Source: Neobacillus mesonae (GTDB taxonomy: Bacteria; Bacillota; Bacilli; Bacillales; Cytobacillaceae). From it: a DNA stretch of 64,000 nucleotides. Location of the stretch: positions 124,001-188,000 of the forward strand of contig NZ_JAMBNQ010000002.1 of NCBI RefSeq assembly GCF_023715155.1. Reading direction: 5' to 3'. A program made the position numbers and the translations under genes. Below, one piece after another: positions 48,507 through 56,850 of this stretch; position 1 is the first letter of the stretch, and each line of letters begins with the position of its first letter. A model generated the notes under the pieces. The model saw only the letters and a list, made by a program, of their open reading frames with translations. It made no database searches and was not told where the DNA came from.

Positions 48507-48640
48507 TATGAAGGTGAAAAATTCCAACTTGGCCATTGTCCAGTTTCAGTTATTTAGTAAGGCCGTCACTTTACTTTGACATAATCAAATTTTTGGATTG
48601 TTTTAATTTATGTTGTTTGTTCTTAATGAAAGATCAAATC

Positions 48641-48680
48641 AAAAATGAAATCCCGTACCATTTTAAAGAATGATACGGGG
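48641..48680 (-). terminator. Terminator of the first small secreted protein gene
   Basis: On the reverse strand CCCGTATCATT pairs with AATGGTACGGG, followed by ATTTCATTTTT. It marks the right-to-left end of the dehydrogenase cluster. Confidence 0.75.
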
Positions 48681-48696
48681 TGCTTCTATGCTTATA

Positions 48697-49167
48697 TTAG
48701 AATTCAGCATTATTAAGGACAAATCGAATAGTCCATTCGCCCTTTCGATTCAAAATCCCATTCGTTTTAAATGTCATATGAGGATTTTCAGGTCTGTAGT
48801 GATGCAGCTGTGCTTCTATTGTTCCTTTATATTCGTTTTTTCCTACTTTTTTAAACGTATCGGAGTTTTCACGAACTAATGTGTGTTCAATCCAAAGATG
48901 CGGACTGTCCATCAGGCTCGCGGCCTGCGGATTTACTTCAATGTCCGTATTGGATTTTATCGTATAATGCAGCCTAATATTTTGACCATGGTTTACGATG
49001 GAATAGCCATCTAATGTCAGTTTGATTCCGTTATCCTCAACTGAGCCTAAGCCCTGATTTGGCATGGATTGGGCACTGGTCAATGCAGGGGAGGCTAAGC
49101 CGATGAGTAAGCAAATGAATAGGGCGACTCCGCTGAAACGCATGGTATGTTTCCATAAGTTCCTCAT
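48697..49167 (-). CDS. Small secreted Ig-like protein, paralogue 1
   Basis: A 156-residue protein with a signal peptide (about residues 1-32) and one beta-rich domain. It shares EDNGIKLTLDGYSIVNHGQ and a final KGEWTIRF with the protein at 51463-51903, so the two are paralogues. No lipobox, Cys pair or metal motif is clear. I cannot name the family; similar Ig-like DUFs occur in Bacillus regulators and surface proteins. It is 146 bases downstream of the first quinohaemoprotein dehydrogenase on the same strand, which suggests a role with it (electron transfer, maturation or binding), by inference only. Confidence 0.75.
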   Translation of the reverse strand: MRNLWKHTMRFSGVALFICLLIGLASPALTSAQSMPNQGLGSVEDNGIKLTLDGYSIVNHGQNIRLHYTIKSNTDIEVNPQAASLMDSPHLWIEHTLVRENSDTFKKVGKNEYKGTIEAQLHHYRPENPHMTFKTNGILNRKGEWTIRFVLNNAEF

Positions 49168-49312
49168 TTTACCACCATCCTTATATTTCGTTTATAGGTT
49201 TCGCCGCTTCTTTTTAAATGAAACAATCTGAGTCCGAAGGAAGAATCGGACCCGGATTGCTTTTGAAAAAACGGGCCAACTGGTTTTTAAAACCTGGATC
49301 CTTACATATCTA

Positions 49313-51241
49313 TTATTTCTTTTTGGACAGCCAGTCTGCTAGTGCTTCAGCTTCAGCACCTTTAGCCAGGCCTGCCGGCATCCGGTCGCCGCCATTTAAG
49401 ATTTGATTCAATATTTCTTCTTTGGACATAGTTTTACCTATGTGTTGAAGACTTGGAGCTGTTGCGCCCTGAAGATTATCGCCGTGACAAGAAATACAAC
49501 TTTTTTGGTAAACCTTTTCTGGATCAATCACGACGTCTGCCTGCCCTTGTAATTTAGCATTTTTATCAGGGGCTGCGACAGACTGCTTACCGCCGAGTCC
49601 ATAAACCACAACTCTCGTTCCGCCAGTAATCACTGCGACATATTGTTTGCCGTCAACCATATAAATGGAAGGCGCCATTTTAATTTGTTTTCCGCCGCTT
49701 TTCATGTTCCATAAGATTTTCCCTTTTTTAATATCAAGTGCATTCACCGTACCATCCAATTCTCCGTAAAAGGCTAGACCGCTGGCAGTACTTGTGAATC
49801 CACCATACATTGGATCATCGGTTTCGATTTGATAAACTTTTTTCCCTGTATTAATGTCAATCGCTGTAATCGTACCAGAAGGATCTACACCTTCAGGTAA
49901 AGGAAGTATCTTTGTACCAGGGAAGGTATTGTTGTCTTTTGCAATCTCTGCTCGGTCTTTTGCGGCTAACATTAAATTCGGGGAATTTATACCCGGAATA
50001 AGCACATAGTTTGTCTCTGGATCATACGTCTCTGGAGCATAGCTTTCACCGCCTGGCGTACCCGGCCATTGCAGTTTCACTTTACTCTTATCGCTTGGTG
50101 GTGTTGAATGTTCAATTTTGACAAACGGTACACCATCATAAATGGTTTTTCCAGTTTTGGCATCCCATGCATACCATTTTCCATTTTTTCCGCCTTCAAC
50201 TACAATCTTCTGCTTTTTCCCGCCGACTTTTGCATTGAGGACCATTGGTGTCGCGGCAGCATCATAATCCCATACATCGTGATCAACTTGGGAGGATGCC
50301 CACTTAAATTTTCCTGTTTTACTGTCTAAAGCAACGATGGAATCTGTATATGGATTTTTCCCTTTCCTGCCTTCATCGTAAAAGTCAGGGGCTGGATTCC
50401 CTACTGCAAAATACATCATATCAGTATCTGGATCGAATGACATTGGTGTCCAAACGGAGCCTCCGCCCGTATATTTTCCCTTTGCCCAGCCCTTTCCTCT
50501 TTCAGGAACGGTCCAAAATGGTTCTTTCCAAAGCGGTTCAAGGGTGTCTGCTTTAAATGCCCAAACGAAGCCGCGTGTACCATTGTCACCACCGCTGCTT
50601 CCAACGTAAACATTGCCATCATAATACATTGGGGCCGAAGATTCATAATATCGGTTTTCTAACTTAATGGTGGGTTCATAATCCCAAAAGTTAACCATTT
50701 TTATCAACTTTCCTGTTTTCGCATCAAGCTTGGCCAGCCGATTATCGATCATCAAGACAAAGACATTTCCATTGGCCACAGCGACACCTCTGCTTGCTAC
50801 ATTGGATTGCCACGGCAAACTATTAAGATGGTCAAGTACCTCCTTAGGAGGTGTCCATGCCCAAAGTTTCTTTCCGCTTGCGGCATCGATGGCGAAGACG
50901 TGATTTTTTGCACTAGTTACATACATGACCCCGTTTTCTACAACAGGGAAATCTTCTTGTAAATTAGGAATATCCTTATTCCATTCCATGATATCCTGCT
51001 GCCAGACTATCCCCATCTTTTTTACATTATCTTTTGTTATTTCTTTATAGGGAACATGCCGGGTATGCTGCAGGTCATACCCCCAATATGGGAATCCTGT
51101 CTCTTTTCCCTGATCTGCCTGGTTGGATTCTTTGGTTTCTTCCTTTTTATTTGCATTGTTCTGCTTATTATTCGTTTGACAGCCAATAAGGACCATACTG
51201 GCCAGCAAAACTGACCCAGTTGCTTTTAAATAACGCCTCAT
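49313..51241 (-). CDS. PQQ-dependent quinohaemoprotein dehydrogenase, lipoprotein (copy 1)
   Basis: A 642-residue secreted lipoprotein. The signal peptide ends in VLIGC (Cys21). The eight-bladed PQQ propeller (about 45-560) includes RGVAVANGNVFV, GSSGGDNGTRGF, VGNPAP (Asn282) and HDVWDYD (Trp324, Asp325, Asp327). A C-terminal cytochrome c domain follows, with CISCH and axial Met in GGDRMPAG. It oxidises an alcohol or aldehyde outside the membrane and passes electrons to its haem. Asp at +2 from the catalytic Asp325 is typical of lanthanide enzymes; the Cys-Cys pair of methanol dehydrogenases is missing, and the usual metal-ligand Glu appears to be Asp219. GAGGAGG precedes the ATG. Confidence 0.9.
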   Translation of the reverse strand: MRRYLKATGSVLLASMVLIGCQTNNKQNNANKKEETKESNQADQGKETGFPYWGYDLQHTRHVPYKEITKDNVKKMGIVWQQDIMEWNKDIPNLQEDFPVVENGVMYVTSAKNHVFAIDAASGKKLWAWTPPKEVLDHLNSLPWQSNVASRGVAVANGNVFVLMIDNRLAKLDAKTGKLIKMVNFWDYEPTIKLENRYYESSAPMYYDGNVYVGSSGGDNGTRGFVWAFKADTLEPLWKEPFWTVPERGKGWAKGKYTGGGSVWTPMSFDPDTDMMYFAVGNPAPDFYDEGRKGKNPYTDSIVALDSKTGKFKWASSQVDHDVWDYDAAATPMVLNAKVGGKKQKIVVEGGKNGKWYAWDAKTGKTIYDGVPFVKIEHSTPPSDKSKVKLQWPGTPGGESYAPETYDPETNYVLIPGINSPNLMLAAKDRAEIAKDNNTFPGTKILPLPEGVDPSGTITAIDINTGKKVYQIETDDPMYGGFTSTASGLAFYGELDGTVNALDIKKGKILWNMKSGGKQIKMAPSIYMVDGKQYVAVITGGTRVVVYGLGGKQSVAAPDKNAKLQGQADVVIDPEKVYQKSCISCHGDNLQGATAPSLQHIGKTMSKEEILNQILNGGDRMPAGLAKGAEAEALADWLSKKK

Positions 51242-51416
51242 GAAAATACCTCCTCACATGGTGAAATAATGACTATGTAGTGAATCTCTAATCATGAAAT
51301 GTTTCAGCTTGCTCCCTCCTTAAAGGATCTAATATTATAAGAACAATGTTATGGTGCCCTATGGGATTCCTAAATTATGCAAATCGTGGGAAATTTACTT
51401 CCTTTTTTAAAATCAT

Positions 51417-51453
51417 GAAAAAGACTGCTTCCGAAAGTATGGAGGCAGTCTTA
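51417..51453 (-). terminator. Terminator of the second small secreted protein gene
   Basis: On the reverse strand AAGACTGC..CC / GGAGGCAGTCTT followed by TTTTTCATG. It separates this gene from the dehydrogenase gene downstream. Confidence 0.75.
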
Positions 51454-51462
51454 TATGTACGA

Positions 51463-51903
51463 TCATTTTTTTATTTGGAAGTTAATGGTCCATTGGCCTT
51501 TTTGATTCAAAACCGTGTCTGAATCAAATGATACATTGGAAGTTGCGGGAATATATTGTGGCAGGTGCACTGTAATGGCGCCTTGGTATTGTTGATTGCT
51601 CACTTTTTTATGCCAAGTATCGTTTCCTTGAACAAACTTATTGCCGATCATAAAACCAGGCTTTTGGATTAGGCTTTTCCCATCTATTTGCTGTCCTGAG
51701 GTGGATTGAACGGTATAATGCACCACCATCTCTTGACCATAGTTCTTTATGGTATAGTCATTGATTGTAAGTTTAATTCCGTTATTTTCAGCAGAACCAA
51801 TTGTTTTTTCCGCAGCCAGAGTGCTTATGGAAGAAACCAATACAATGCTTAAAGAAAGAAATAAGGCAAATCCAACCTTTATAACATTTGAAAAAACCCT
51901 CAT
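51463..51903 (-). CDS. Small secreted Ig-like protein, paralogue 2
   Basis: A 146-residue protein with a signal peptide (about 1-31, ending STLAAE) and a beta-rich domain sharing ENNGIKLTINDYTIKNYGQ and KGQWTINF with the protein at 48697-49167. No recognised family and no Cys. It has its own terminator and is divergent from the second dehydrogenase, whose start is 313 bases away, so one control region may serve both. The pairing of two such genes with two dehydrogenases argues for a shared role. Confidence 0.75.
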   Translation of the reverse strand: MRVFSNVIKVGFALFLSLSIVLVSSISTLAAEKTIGSAENNGIKLTINDYTIKNYGQEMVVHYTVQSTSGQQIDGKSLIQKPGFMIGNKFVQGNDTWHKKVSNQQYQGAITVHLPQYIPATSNVSFDSDTVLNQKGQWTINFQIKK

Positions 51904-52215
51904 AAATCGGCCTCCTAAATTATGTTTTTAAGAATGTCAAAAGTTTTAAACATCCTCGTTTATAGATTGTCTCCATTTTTAGTAAATATTCTTAAGAAAA
52001 CCCAAACCCAAGGTAAAACATAATTTAATTTTTAAGTCTATTCTGCTTCTTTCATTTGCATAATAAAGGCAGGTTTTACTCATTATAGAAAAAGTGGCGG
52101 GTCTTTATAATGTAAGTACCTTCCTTATAGGGAGAACTTGAAAACATCCTAATACACGAGGCAATTAGGGAAATGATTTGACCACTAAGGAAATTATAGT
52201 ATAGGAGGTATTCTC
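51904..52215. promoter_or_regulatory. Divergent control region between secreted protein and dehydrogenase 2
   Basis: An AT-rich 312-base gap. TTGACC near 52177 followed by TATAG-type sequence could be part of a promoter for the dehydrogenase. I see no clear operator, riboswitch or cre site. Confidence 0.3.
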
Positions 52216-54192
52216 TTGAAGTTGAAGCGTTATATTAAAACGTTCAGCATTTCTTTTCTGGCTGTCATGTTAATTGTCGGCTGTCAAACAAACAACAAGG
52301 AAAAGCAAGACACGGCCGAAAAGAAAACAACCGAAGTGAAAAAAGATACCGGCTTTCCAATTTGGGGATATGATTACCAACAAACCAGGCATGTCCCTTA
52401 TAAAGAAATTACAAAAGATAATGTGAAGGATTTAGGTATTGTCTGGCAATCAGATTTAGCAACCTGGGGTAAAAAAGTCCAAAATGCCTCTGAGGATTAT
52501 CCAGTTGTGAAGGATGGGGTTATGTATGTAACGACTTCCTTTAACCGAGTGTTTGCCATCAATGCTTCAAATGGAAAAAAGATTTGGGATTGGCAGCCTC
52601 CTAAAGAGGTACAAGACCATCTCGATAATGCAGACCTAAGCCTGTTAGAAGTTGTTGCCAGCCGAGGGGTGGCAGTGGCGGAAGGAAATGTTTTTGTACT
52701 TATTGCAGATAATCGACTAGCTAAGCTCGATGCGAAAACTGGAAAATTAGTTAAAATGATTAATTTCTGGGACGTAGACAGTATGAAAGGGGTCACACTT
52801 GAAAACAGGTATTATGAAACATCTGCCCCTATGTACTACAAAGGTAATGTCTATGTTGGAAGCAGCGGCGGTGATAATGGAATCCGCGGCTTTGTTATGG
52901 CCTTTAAAGCAAGTGATTTAAGTCCTGCTTGGGATCAGCCTTTCTGGACGGTTCCTGAGCAAGGAAAAGACTGGGTGAAGGGTAAATTTATCGGAGGCGG
53001 TGCTGTCTGGAATCCAATGTCATTTGATCCGGATACCGATATGATGTATTTCGGCGTTGGAAATCCTGCCCCTGACTTCTTTATAAAAGCCCGCCCAGGT
53101 AAAAATCCTTATACGGATTCAGTGGTTGCTTTAGATAGTAAAACCGGTAAATTAATTTGGGCAAAATCAGAAGTTGAAAATGACGAGTGGGATTATGATG
53201 CTGCCGCGACGCCAATGGTTCTGAATGCTAATGTTGGCGGAAGTAAAAGAAAAATCGTTGTTCATGGCGGTAAAAACGGAAAATGGTTTGCTTGGGATGC
53301 GAAAACAGGTGAAACCATTTATGATGGTGTTCCATTTGTGAAAATCAAGCATTCACCTCTGACAACGGATGAGAAGACATCAGTGCCGCAATGGCCTGGA
53401 GTGGAAGGCGGGGAAAACTACGCCCCTGAAACCTATGATCCAACCACCAATTATGTCCTAATTCCGGGAATTAATGCACCGTCCATAGGGGTTGCAGCAA
53501 AAGACGAAAAAGAGTTAGAAGAAAAAAATGGGCTATTCCCGGGTACTGCCGTTGTCATCACCCCGAAAGGTGAGGAGATAAACGGCACCATCACTGCTAT
53601 TGATGTGAATACCGGTAAAAAGGTCTATCAGAACAAGACGAAACAACCGATGCGCGGCGGTTTTACTAGTACAGCATCAGGGCTTGCCTTTTACGGTGAA
53701 CTGGACGGAACCGTCAACGCCATGGATGTAAAAACCGGAAAAGTTTTATGGAATGCAAAAAGCGGCGGCGAACAAATTATGATGGCTCCATCGATTTACG
53801 TAGAAAACGGGAAACAATATGTGGTGTTCGTAACCGGAACGAAGGTGGTTGCCTTTGGTCTTGGCGGTAAACTGTCAGCCACACCTGAAAAGAGTCCTCA
53901 AGGTTCAGGCAAAAACGATGATTCGAATGAAGGCAGCCATGGAAATAAAGAAAAACCTAAAAAGCAGACTGCTAATATAAACGCAGAAGCTGTTTACAAT
54001 AAGAGCTGTATATCCTGCCATGGTCAAAATCTTGAAGGAGGAGCCGGCCCTAGTCTAAAACATGTCGGTTCTTCCATGTCTCAGGAGGAGATTGAAAAGC
54101 AAATTATTAACGGAGGCGGGCGGATGCCGGGTGGCCTTGTTGATGCTGATCAAGCAAAAGCGCTAGCAAAATGGCTGGCTAATAAAAAGTAA
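52216..54192 (+). CDS. PQQ-dependent quinohaemoprotein dehydrogenase, lipoprotein (copy 2)
   Basis: A 658-residue paralogue of the protein at 49313-51241, by eye more than half identical. The lipobox is IVGC (Cys23). The propeller has RGVAVAEGNVF, GSSGGDNGIRGF (Asp220), VGNPAP (Asn283) and NDEWDYD (Trp325, Asp326, Asp328). A linker rich in Ser/Gly/Lys joins a cytochrome c domain (CISCH, axial Met in GGGRMPGG). No vicinal cysteines. The start is a TTG after AGGAGG. It is followed by a strong terminator and then, on the same strand, pqqA, so its cofactor genes are next door. The two copies may differ in metal (Ca or lanthanide) or substrate. Confidence 0.9.
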   Translation: MKLKRYIKTFSISFLAVMLIVGCQTNNKEKQDTAEKKTTEVKKDTGFPIWGYDYQQTRHVPYKEITKDNVKDLGIVWQSDLATWGKKVQNASEDYPVVKDGVMYVTTSFNRVFAINASNGKKIWDWQPPKEVQDHLDNADLSLLEVVASRGVAVAEGNVFVLIADNRLAKLDAKTGKLVKMINFWDVDSMKGVTLENRYYETSAPMYYKGNVYVGSSGGDNGIRGFVMAFKASDLSPAWDQPFWTVPEQGKDWVKGKFIGGGAVWNPMSFDPDTDMMYFGVGNPAPDFFIKARPGKNPYTDSVVALDSKTGKLIWAKSEVENDEWDYDAAATPMVLNANVGGSKRKIVVHGGKNGKWFAWDAKTGETIYDGVPFVKIKHSPLTTDEKTSVPQWPGVEGGENYAPETYDPTTNYVLIPGINAPSIGVAAKDEKELEEKNGLFPGTAVVITPKGEEINGTITAIDVNTGKKVYQNKTKQPMRGGFTSTASGLAFYGELDGTVNAMDVKTGKVLWNAKSGGEQIMMAPSIYVENGKQYVVFVTGTKVVAFGLGGKLSATPEKSPQGSGKNDDSNEGSHGNKEKPKKQTANINAEAVYNKSCISCHGQNLEGGAGPSLKHVGSSMSQEEIEKQIINGGGRMPGGLVDADQAKALAKWLANKK

Positions 54193-54220
54193 AATATCTC
54201 TACTGAGAGAAAAACAAGTA

Positions 54221-54259
54221 AAAGGCCTGAGTCCGATTTGAATGGACTCAGGCCTTTTT
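54221..54259 (+). terminator. Terminator between dehydrogenase 2 and pqq genes
   Basis: GGCCTGAGTCC / GGACTCAGGCC, a perfect 11-base stem, followed by TTTTT. Confidence 0.9.
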
Positions 54260-54286
54260 CATTTTTCATCAACAGTTCTTGTCCCT

Positions 54287-54306
54287 TTTTGCACTATATT
54301 GCAAAA
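54287..54306. promoter_or_regulatory. Palindrome upstream of pqqA, candidate operator
   Basis: TTTTGCA-CTATAT-TGCAAAA is a perfect 7-base inverted repeat with a 6-base spacer, 142 bases before the pqqA start and just after the previous terminator. It may be a regulator site for the pqq operon. No regulator gene is present in the island. Confidence 0.4.
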
Positions 54307-54447
54307 CTTCGTAAGCTTTTGGACAACTATAAGTCGAAATTCTAGTTATTTTGGGATATCTGTCTACATAAGATGAAGATGACAAGGAAAAATTTGAACT
54401 CCTTGATAGCAGACAGTGTTCGGAGATTTATGAAAGGGGGAGACAAC

Positions 54448-54519
54448 ATGTGGATAAAGCCTGAGTATAAAGTGATTAACACTGCTTCTGAAGTGACCAT
54501 GTATAGCTATATCGGCTAG
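54448..54519 (+). CDS. pqqA: PQQ precursor peptide PqqA
   Basis: A 23-residue peptide with an MW(I/T)KP start and the core EVTMY, where Glu15 and Tyr19 sit in the E-x3-Y arrangement joined by PqqE to build PQQ. The first residues MWIKPEYK and the final YSYIG match PqqA proteins of other bacteria, which are also 22-29 residues long. The ATG follows AAAGGGGG by 8 bases. It is too short to be found by usual gene calling. It heads the set pqqA, small membrane protein, pqqB, pqqC, pqqD, pqqE. Confidence 0.92.
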   Translation: MWIKPEYKVINTASEVTMYSYIG

Positions 54520-54584
54520 CACAGAATCTGCTTGCCTCATTAGAAATTTTTCATGCTACAACAAATTGAACGGAGGTAGTGTAA

Positions 54585-54836
54585 ATGAAAAAGAACCGCC
54601 TGCTGGCGCTGATTGGTGCGCTGATTGGATGTACTACAGCTGGAGGCTGGCTGATTGTAGATCTCCTGCTCCCTGATCCGCTTGGAGATTATATATTATT
54701 CCCGTTGATGGGGTTGACCAATGCGGCGATTGGGTGGCAAGTGGCAAGGCGATTGGGAAAACGGCAGGAAATGGGTAACAATGATACTCAAATGGCAAAC
54801 GAAAGGACTGAAGGCAAATTCGAATTAGAGTCTTAG
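54585..54836 (+). CDS. Two-helix membrane protein inside the pqq operon, unknown
   Basis: An 83-residue protein with two membrane helices (about 6-28 and 38-55), a central PDPLGDY loop, and a charged hydrophilic tail. ATG follows CGGAGG. The 3' end overlaps the conserved N-terminus of pqqB by 19 bases in another frame. I know of no counterpart in characterised pqq operons; it might be a membrane anchor or scaffold for the Pqq enzymes or for PqqA processing, but that is speculation. Confidence 0.7.
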   Translation: MKKNRLLALIGALIGCTTAGGWLIVDLLLPDPLGDYILFPLMGLTNAAIGWQVARRLGKRQEMGNNDTQMANERTEGKFELES

Positions 54837-55741
54837 GAACGGCGGCAGGAGGGGGCTTTCCTCAGTGGAACTGCGCATGCTCAAATTGCCGTGATGCCCG
54901 CGAAGGAAACAAAGCACTCAAACCGTTATTACAATCATCCCTTGCCATTACTGCCAATGATAAGGATTGGTACCTTATTAATGCCGGCCCGGATGTTCAC
55001 AGACAAATGGAATCATTTGCTGCACTCCATCCGGGCCCTGGAATAAGGGAGACACCGCTGGCAGGGGTTATTTTAACTGACGCCGAGCTCGACCATACGA
55101 TTGGATTATTGTCATTAAGGGAAGGTTCTTGTTTAACTATTTTCGGTACTGAGACCGTAAAAGAGTGTCTTCAGGAAGACTTTCCGGTGATTCGTATGTT
55201 AAAAAACTATTGCTCATGGGAATGGCAATCTCTCCATCCTGATTTCATGAAGCAGGTGGGGGATTTAGGTGAAGGAACGATCATCGTGGAGACGGTCCCT
55301 GTTTCAAGGAAACCGCCGCTTTATGCCAAGCTGGATAAGGAAGACAAATCTTTAGATGATTTATGGGAGGTCGGATTGGTTCTGCATAATGAGATTTCCG
55401 GCAGAAGTCTTGCTTTTTTCCCTACGTTAGTAAACATTACTCCAGAGATAGAAGCATGTTTGCAGAAAGCAGATATCTTGATGGTTGACGGAACCTTTTG
55501 GTCGGAAGACGAGTTGGTCAAGATGGGGGCAGCAAAACGCGATGCCGGAAGTATGGGCCATTTACCGATTAGCGGCCCATCAGGTATTGCGGAAAAATTG
55601 GCATCTTATCCTGCTGAGCGGAAAATTCTGATTCATATTAACAATAGTAATCCTATATTAAGAAAGGATTCTTTAGAAAGAGAAATATTGGAGCGCCTTG
55701 GAATTGAAATTGCCTATGACGGGATGGAAGTGGAGGTGTAA
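54818..55741 (+). CDS. pqqB: PQQ biosynthesis protein PqqB, unusual start
   Basis: A 307-residue metallo-beta-lactamase fold protein, thought to hydroxylate the cross-linked Glu-Tyr dipeptide. The N-terminus GTAAGGGFPQWNCACSNCR with structural zinc cysteines is conserved, and LTDAELDHTIGLLSLREG carries the metal ligands. The frame is open from a TGA at 54809. No ATG, GTG, TTG or CTG occurs between it and codon 64, so the N-terminus needs a start at ATT (54818; AAAGGA 10 bases before) or a frameshift or sequence error linking it to the preceding gene. The conventional ATG at 55007 would lose the conserved N-terminus. Confidence 0.88.
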   Translation: MRIRVLGTAAGGGFPQWNCACSNCRDAREGNKALKPLLQSSLAITANDKDWYLINAGPDVHRQMESFAALHPGPGIRETPLAGVILTDAELDHTIGLLSLREGSCLTIFGTETVKECLQEDFPVIRMLKNYCSWEWQSLHPDFMKQVGDLGEGTIIVETVPVSRKPPLYAKLDKEDKSLDDLWEVGLVLHNEISGRSLAFFPTLVNITPEIEACLQKADILMVDGTFWSEDELVKMGAAKRDAGSMGHLPISGPSGIAEKLASYPAERKILIHINNSNPILRKDSLEREILERLGIEIAYDGMEVEV

Positions 55742-56472
55742 TGATGCTTGGACAAAGCAAGGTCGCAAGCAGGGAGAAGCCTTTGACAAAGGGTGAATTG
55801 ACAGAGCGGTTAAAGGATGTCGGACGTTCGTTTTATCATGACAAGCATCCGTTTCATATAGCCATGCACCAAGGAAAATTAACCCGGGAACAGATTCAAG
55901 GCTGGGTCGCCAATCGATACTACTATCAGAAATCCGTTCCGATTAAAGATGCAGCTATTCTTTCGAATCTGCCTTCAAGGGAGTTAAGGAGGGAATGGAT
56001 TCAGCGGATTCTTGACCATGATGGCACGCATGAAGAAAAGGGAGGGATTGAAGCATGGCTGCGGCTGGGTGAAGCGGTAGGGTTGACCCGGGAAGAAATA
56101 TTACGGGAAGACCATGTAGTGCCGGGCGTCCGCTTTTCTGTTGATGCCTATGTTCATTTCGCCCGGACAAAACCGTGGATTGAAGCAGTAGCCTCGTCCT
56201 TAACTGAATTATTTTCACCAGATCTCATCTCAAAGAGAATGAAAGTACTTGAACGATTGTATCCATGGATAGACAGCAGAGGTTTTGAATATTTTCAAAA
56301 TCGTCTAACGCAAGCGCCGCGTGATTCAGATTGCGCTCTTAGGCTTGTTTTAACTTATTGTCAATCACCTGAAGAACAGCAGCGGGCAGTTGATGCTTTG
56401 AAATTTAAGTGTGATGTATTATGGGCGCAGCTTGATGCCATTGAAAAGGCATATCCTGCAAAAATAGAATAG
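55741..56472 (+). CDS. pqqC: Pyrroloquinoline-quinone synthase PqqC
   Basis: A 243-residue all-helical haem-oxygenase-fold oxidase that carries out the last step, ring closure and eight-electron oxidation of AHQQ to PQQ without a cofactor. Conserved blocks are visible: YHDKHPFHIAMHQGKL, VANRYYYQKSVP, RILDHDGTHE and LYPWIDSRGFEYF. The ATG shares its A with the TAA stop of pqqB (TAATG), so translation is coupled. A second in-frame ATG follows directly and could be used. Confidence 0.95.
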   Translation: MMLGQSKVASREKPLTKGELTERLKDVGRSFYHDKHPFHIAMHQGKLTREQIQGWVANRYYYQKSVPIKDAAILSNLPSRELRREWIQRILDHDGTHEEKGGIEAWLRLGEAVGLTREEILREDHVVPGVRFSVDAYVHFARTKPWIEAVASSLTELFSPDLISKRMKVLERLYPWIDSRGFEYFQNRLTQAPRDSDCALRLVLTYCQSPEEQQRAVDALKFKCDVLWAQLDAIEKAYPAKIE

Positions 56473-56502
56473 AAGGTTTTCACTCTCAAAGATAAAGGAT
56501 GG

Positions 56503-56850
56503 GTGGTGGAGTCCATTTTAACTAGCAGCTTTCCAAAGCTCGCGGCAAAGGCGCGGCTGAAATTTGATAAGGTGAGAGAAAAACATCTTCTTTTATTACC
56601 GGAAAGGGTTGTCGTTTTAAATGAAACAGCAGCAGCTATTCTTACTTTATGTGACGGGAGGCAGACGGTGCCTGCTATAACCGAAAAGATGAGGGCTTCT
56701 CTGCTGACAGATACTAAAGCAGCTGATGCAGGTGAATTACCAGATTTAACAACCATGGAGGCGGATATTTCCAAATTTCTTCAGGAAATGGAGGATCAAG
56801 GATGGGTGGTGGTTCAAAGACATGCAACAGAAAATAACCAAACGTCATAA
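56503..56850 (+). CDS. pqqD: PQQ peptide chaperone PqqD
   Basis: A 115-residue winged-helix peptide-binding protein (RRE type). VLNETAAAILTLCDGRQTV is the family signature. PqqD binds PqqA and presents it to PqqE. It is longer than usual (about 90 residues) because of an insert around residues 66-90. Start is uncertain: GTG at 56503 or 56506 lies close behind AAAGGA. Its 3' end overlaps pqqE by 29 bases. Confidence 0.92.
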   Translation: MVESILTSSFPKLAAKARLKFDKVREKHLLLLPERVVVLNETAAAILTLCDGRQTVPAITEKMRASLLTDTKAADAGELPDLTTMEADISKFLQEMEDQGWVVVQRHATENNQTS

